DNA of 64,000 bases, taken from DATENM01 sp045807725 (lineage in GTDB: Bacteria; Acidobacteriota; Blastocatellia; UBA7656). Under the pieces are notes generated by a model. It was not told the DNA's origin, did not search any database, and saw only the letters and a list, made by a program, of their open reading frames with translations. A program made the translations under genes and the position numbers. Location: contig JBJMGV010000006.1 of NCBI GenBank assembly GCA_045807725.1, positions 48,890-112,889 on the forward strand. Reading direction: 5' to 3'. Shown in pieces: positions 61,246 through 64,000 of the stretch (position 1 is its first letter; every line of letters begins with the position of its first letter).

Positions 61246-64000
61246 CTACGGCGCGGCGTGTTCGGCGCGCTTGCTGATGGCCGTGCTCAATTCGGCAATC
61301 AACTCGTCGCGCGTGAAGCTGCCCTTTTGAATGATGCGCGTCGTGCCGCTGTCGAGCGCGCGCCGCTCTTCGTGCGAAAGGTCGCGCGCTGTCAGTAGAA
61401 TGATCGGAATGCCGCGCCAGTCGGCGCTGGTGCTCAAGCGATGCACGATCTCGAAGCCATCTATTTCGGGCAGCATCAGGTCAAGCACGAGCGCGTCGGG
61501 CCGGGCGTGTGATATAGATTCCAGAGCCGCCCGCCCGTCGCGCGCCGACTCGACTTCATAGTTGCTCGCTTCCAGCATCGCCAGCGTCAGCGCCAGCGCG
61601 TCATCGTCATCGTCAACGACAAGCACGCGGCCCGCCTTCGGCAGCGCGGCGCGCTCAATGGTCGAGACGAGATAATCGCGTTCCAAGGGCTTTGCGAGAA
61701 AGACGGTCGCGCCCGCCGCGCGCGCCGCCGCTTCAAGGCTCGTGTCGGTGGCGACGGCGACGAGCGCACGTGATTTCTGCGCGCGCTCGGCATTATCGCG
61801 GGCGATGGTTTCAAGAACGCCGAGTCCGTTCTCAAGCTGATCCAGGTCAACCGCTACGACCGCAGGCGCGGCCAGCCGCGCTACCTCAATACCGTGCGCC
61901 GTGTCGTCGGTCGCCGCCACCGAGTAGCTCGATTCGACCAGATACTTCTTTATCAAATAGAGCGACGCCGGGTCGCTGGCGATCACCAGCGCTGTGCGTT
62001 CGGGATCGGCCATCGGCGGCTCGCTCTCTGTCGTCGATAATGCGCGCCCTTCGATCTCAAGCGGTAATGTAATCGTGAATACAGAGCCTTCGCCGACGCG
62101 GCTCGTCACAGCAATCTCGCCGCCGAGCAGCTCAACCAGCCGGCGCGTAATGGCAAGCCCCAACCCCGTGCCGCTGCGGGCGCTGTGCGCGGCGCGGCCC
62201 ACCTGGCGGAACTCTTCAAATATCTTCGGCAGGTCGGTTTCGCTGATGCCCTGCCCTGTGTCGCTGACGCTGATGCGTATGCGATTGGGGCCGGCGCGCT
62301 CGGCCCGTACAGTTACTTCACCCGACGCGGTGAACTTGAGCGCGTTCGACAGCAGGTTGATGAGCGCCTGTTGCAGCTTGGCGCGGTCAGTGCGGAGCGC
62401 CGGCAAGTGATCCTCGACCGTGAAGCCGAGATGGACGGGGCGGTTCTCTTTCAGCGGCTCGATGATGGCCATCGCGCGTTCGATCACATCACGCACGTCT
62501 GCCGGCTCAGCGTAGACTTCCATGCGTCCGGCTTCGAGCTTCGACAGGTCGAGCACGTTGTTAATCACCTCAAGCAGGTTGCGTGCGTTGCGTGCGACGC
62601 GTTCAAGGTTGCTGCGATGGCGCTCGTGAAGTTGCGATGAACGATCATCGAGAAGCAGCGATGTGAAGCCGATGATGGCATTCATCGGCGTGCGCAGCTC
62701 GTGCGACATATTGGCAAGCAAACGCGAGCGCGCGTGAGTCTCGGAATGCAAGCGACGGTTCTGTTCGACCAGCACGCGGCTGCGCTGTTCGAGGTCGGCG
62801 CGGGCGCGCTCGCTGGCTTCGGCGCGAGTGCGCAGCTTCGTGGCATTCTCTTCGAGCCGCACGCTGAGCGACTGGAACTGCTCGACGGCGCTTTGCAATT
62901 CCTGATTGACCTGCGCCATCGCGGCGTTCTCTTGTTCAAGATCGAGAGTGCGGGCGTTGAGGCGAGCAATCTCTGATTCAAGCTCTGCCGAACGTGCGCG
63001 CAGGCGTTCGGTTTGCGATTCCATCTCGACGGTACGCGGCCTGAGCTGTGCAGCTTCGAGCGCGTATTCGGTGGCGCGGGCTTCGAGCCGCTCGTGCGAA
63101 TCGCTCAACTCCGCGTGCTGTTGTTCGAGCGCGGCGTGTTGCTGCTGAAGCGCGGCGACCGTCTCGTTGTGCGTGGTCGTTGCTTGCAACTGCTCGTGAA
63201 GCGCGGCGACCTGCTGCTGCAATTCATCGATGCGATCACGCGATTCGGCGCGTTCGCTGTCGAGCTGTTCGGTGAGCGCTTCGACGCGCATCTCAAGCCC
63301 GGCGGCGCGGGCTTCGGCGAGCGCGTGTTGATTGGTCAACTCATCGGCGAATGATTGCAGCCGCGTGCTCTCTGCGCGAAGATCATCATCGGCGTGCGAG
63401 CCGTCAGCGCGCAGTTGTTCAAGCTCAGCCAGCAAGCGCCGGTTGTCTTCGCTAGTGCGCGCGTGGTCGGCGCTTAACGGTTCGAGCACGCCTTCGAGTT
63501 CGGCGAGGCGGGCTTCGAGCTGCACGCGTTGCTGCTCGTGGCGGGCGCGGGCGTCTTCGGCGACGCGCAGCGTGTGTTCGAGATCGAGCAGGCTGTCCGC
63601 CGTCGCCTGATGTTCTTTGCACAACAGTTCGTAGCGCGCTTCGAGCGCCGCGTGCTGCTCGCGCAGTTGGGCGTATTCGCCATCCGTTTGCGTGACGGAG
63701 GCGAGGCCCGATTTGAGTTGTTCGACTTCGCGGCTGCGCTCGTCGAGTTGTTGATTGAGCAGGTCGCGCAGCTTGTTGAAGTCGGCGACGCTTGCGGCAA
63801 GCTCGGCGACGCGCGCTTTAAGCCGGGTGTTCTCTTCTTCGATCTGACCGCGCTCGCTCTGCTGGCGTTCAGCCACATCGGCGGCAGCGTGGCGGTCGCG
63901 ATGCTGCGACTGTTCGAGCACACTGATGTGATCGCGCAGGTGATGATTGTGCTCTTCGACTTCTGCGAAGCGGCGGTTGATTTCATCATTGTCGCGCGCC
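61246..64000 (-). CDS. Hybrid histidine kinase with long coiled coil and two receiver domains (N-terminus cut by window edge)
   Basis: The frame is open to the end of the window, so the start is outside it. About 917 residues are visible. The first ~400 are continuous coiled coil rich in Glu, Gln, Arg and Leu heptads. A HisKA box follows (LLANMSHELRTPMNAIIGFT) with the phosphoacceptor His, then an intact ATPase (ALINLLSNALKF, DTGQGI, GTGLGLAI). Two receiver domains come next: the first (ALVIASDPASLYLIKKYLVE) is somewhat degenerate, the second (VLVVDDDDDALALTL, DALVLDLMLPEIDGFE) is complete. It would pass phosphate between its own domains. No membrane segment is visible in this part. Confidence 0.93.
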   Translation of the reverse strand, partial: ARDNDEINRRFAEVEEHNHHLRDHISVLEQSQHRDRHAAADVAERQQSERGQIEEENTRLKARVAELAASVADFNKLRDLLNQQLDERSREVEQLKSGLASVTQTDGEYAQLREQHAALEARYELLCKEHQATADSLLDLEHTLRVAEDARARHEQQRVQLEARLAELEGVLEPLSADHARTSEDNRRLLAELEQLRADGSHADDDLRAESTRLQSFADELTNQHALAEARAAGLEMRVEALTEQLDSERAESRDRIDELQQQVAALHEQLQATTTHNETVAALQQQHAALEQQHAELSDSHERLEARATEYALEAAQLRPRTVEMESQTERLRARSAELESEIARLNARTLDLEQENAAMAQVNQELQSAVEQFQSLSVRLEENATKLRTRAEASERARADLEQRSRVLVEQNRRLHSETHARSRLLANMSHELRTPMNAIIGFTSLLLDDRSSQLHERHRSNLERVARNARNLLEVINNVLDLSKLEAGRMEVYAEPADVRDVIERAMAIIEPLKENRPVHLGFTVEDHLPALRTDRAKLQQALINLLSNALKFTASGEVTVRAERAGPNRIRISVSDTGQGISETDLPKIFEEFRQVGRAAHSARSGTGLGLAITRRLVELLGGEIAVTSRVGEGSVFTITLPLEIEGRALSTTESEPPMADPERTALVIASDPASLYLIKKYLVESSYSVAATDDTAHGIEVARLAAPAVVAVDLDQLENGLGVLETIARDNAERAQKSRALVAVATDTSLEAAARAAGATVFLAKPLERDYLVSTIERAALPKAGRVLVVDDDDDALALTLAMLEASNYEVESARDGRAALESISHARPDALVLDLMLPEIDGFEIVHRLSTSADWRGIPIILLTARDLSHEERRALDSGTTRIIQKGSFTRDELIAELSTAISKRAEHAAP

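Noticed and set aside
61246..63921. GTG at 63921 considered as the true start of the hybrid kinase
   Set aside because: The frame continues upstream without a stop to the window edge and the extra residues keep the same coiled-coil pattern, so the gene is treated as cut by the edge.

Overview
The window is GC-rich, densely coding bacterial DNA. It most resembles an Acidobacteriota genome of the Blastocatellia type. The signs are a DUF1552 plus DUF1587/1592/1588/1585 secreted pair, propeller-type sensor kinases, repeated RND efflux systems, an S8 peptidase with a repetitive tail, PQQ dehydrogenases and many long intergenic hairpins. The taxonomic call is inference. No rRNA, tRNA or CRISPR array was seen.

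Layout. 1-12.6 kb: two RND efflux pairs on the minus strand (adaptor then inner-membrane pump), separated by a secreted protein of unknown function, a PQQ dehydrogenase with its own cytochrome c domain, and a vapBC-like toxin-antitoxin locus whose toxin gene is broken by a 222-bp hairpin element. 12.8-18.4 kb: a minus-strand operon of the DUF1592 cytochrome protein, the DUF1552 Tat protein and a secreted esterase/SMP-30 fusion. 18.6-23.2 kb, plus strand: a dienelactone hydrolase fused to a SnoaL-like domain, a subtilisin-like protease and a GNAT acetyltransferase. 23.2-30.3 kb, minus strand: a Rieske protein, dihydrolipoyl dehydrogenase, E1 alpha, a DUF4242 protein, an outer-membrane barrel, E1 beta, E2 and LipB. 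This is a 2-oxoacid dehydrogenase complex together with the enzyme that starts its lipoylation. 30.5-35.2 kb: a membrane protein, a lipoprotein, a small ORF, a glycerophosphodiesterase and an AlbA_2/AAA_4 protein.

35.4-46 kb looks accessory. It holds an isolated, more AT-rich radical SAM gene, IS256- and IS66-type transposase remnants on either side of a Tat-exported D-amino-acid-oxidase-like protein with permuted domain order, and a minus-strand set of small redox and detoxification genes (VOC protein, cytochrome P460, epoxide hydrolase, alpha/beta hydrolase, redoxin, alcohol dehydrogenase). Gene fragments (cupin, P460) and a second copy of the hairpin element lie among them. 46.2-52.7 kb is a signalling island: a GH16-like lipoprotein, a propeller histidine kinase, a second histidine kinase whose sensor domain is homologous to the N-terminus of the GH16 protein and whose ATPase domain is degenerate, and a NarL-type regulator. 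52.9-55.5 kb: ECF sigma factor, zinc-finger anti-sigma factor and a TonB-like protein.

The strongest hidden gene is at 55564-57012. A B12-binding radical SAM protein appears to end at a TGA, but the frame reads through it as Cys-Sec-Ala-Glu-Pro (CUAEP) plus 14 residues. A stem-loop that fits the bacterial SECIS pattern lies 20 nt after the TGA, so this is very probably a selenoprotein. The rest, 57.2-64 kb, holds a NifU-like Fe-S scaffold, an Atg22-like MFS transporter, a Uma2 nuclease, an ECF sigma factor with an overlapping partner gene, and a large coiled-coil hybrid kinase cut by the window edge.

A second theme is repeats. At least nine intergenic loci carry long imperfect hairpins whose arms are built from short tandem units, different in sequence from locus to locus. 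Two copies of a separate 212-222 bp cloverleaf-shaped element have central loops in opposite orientation.
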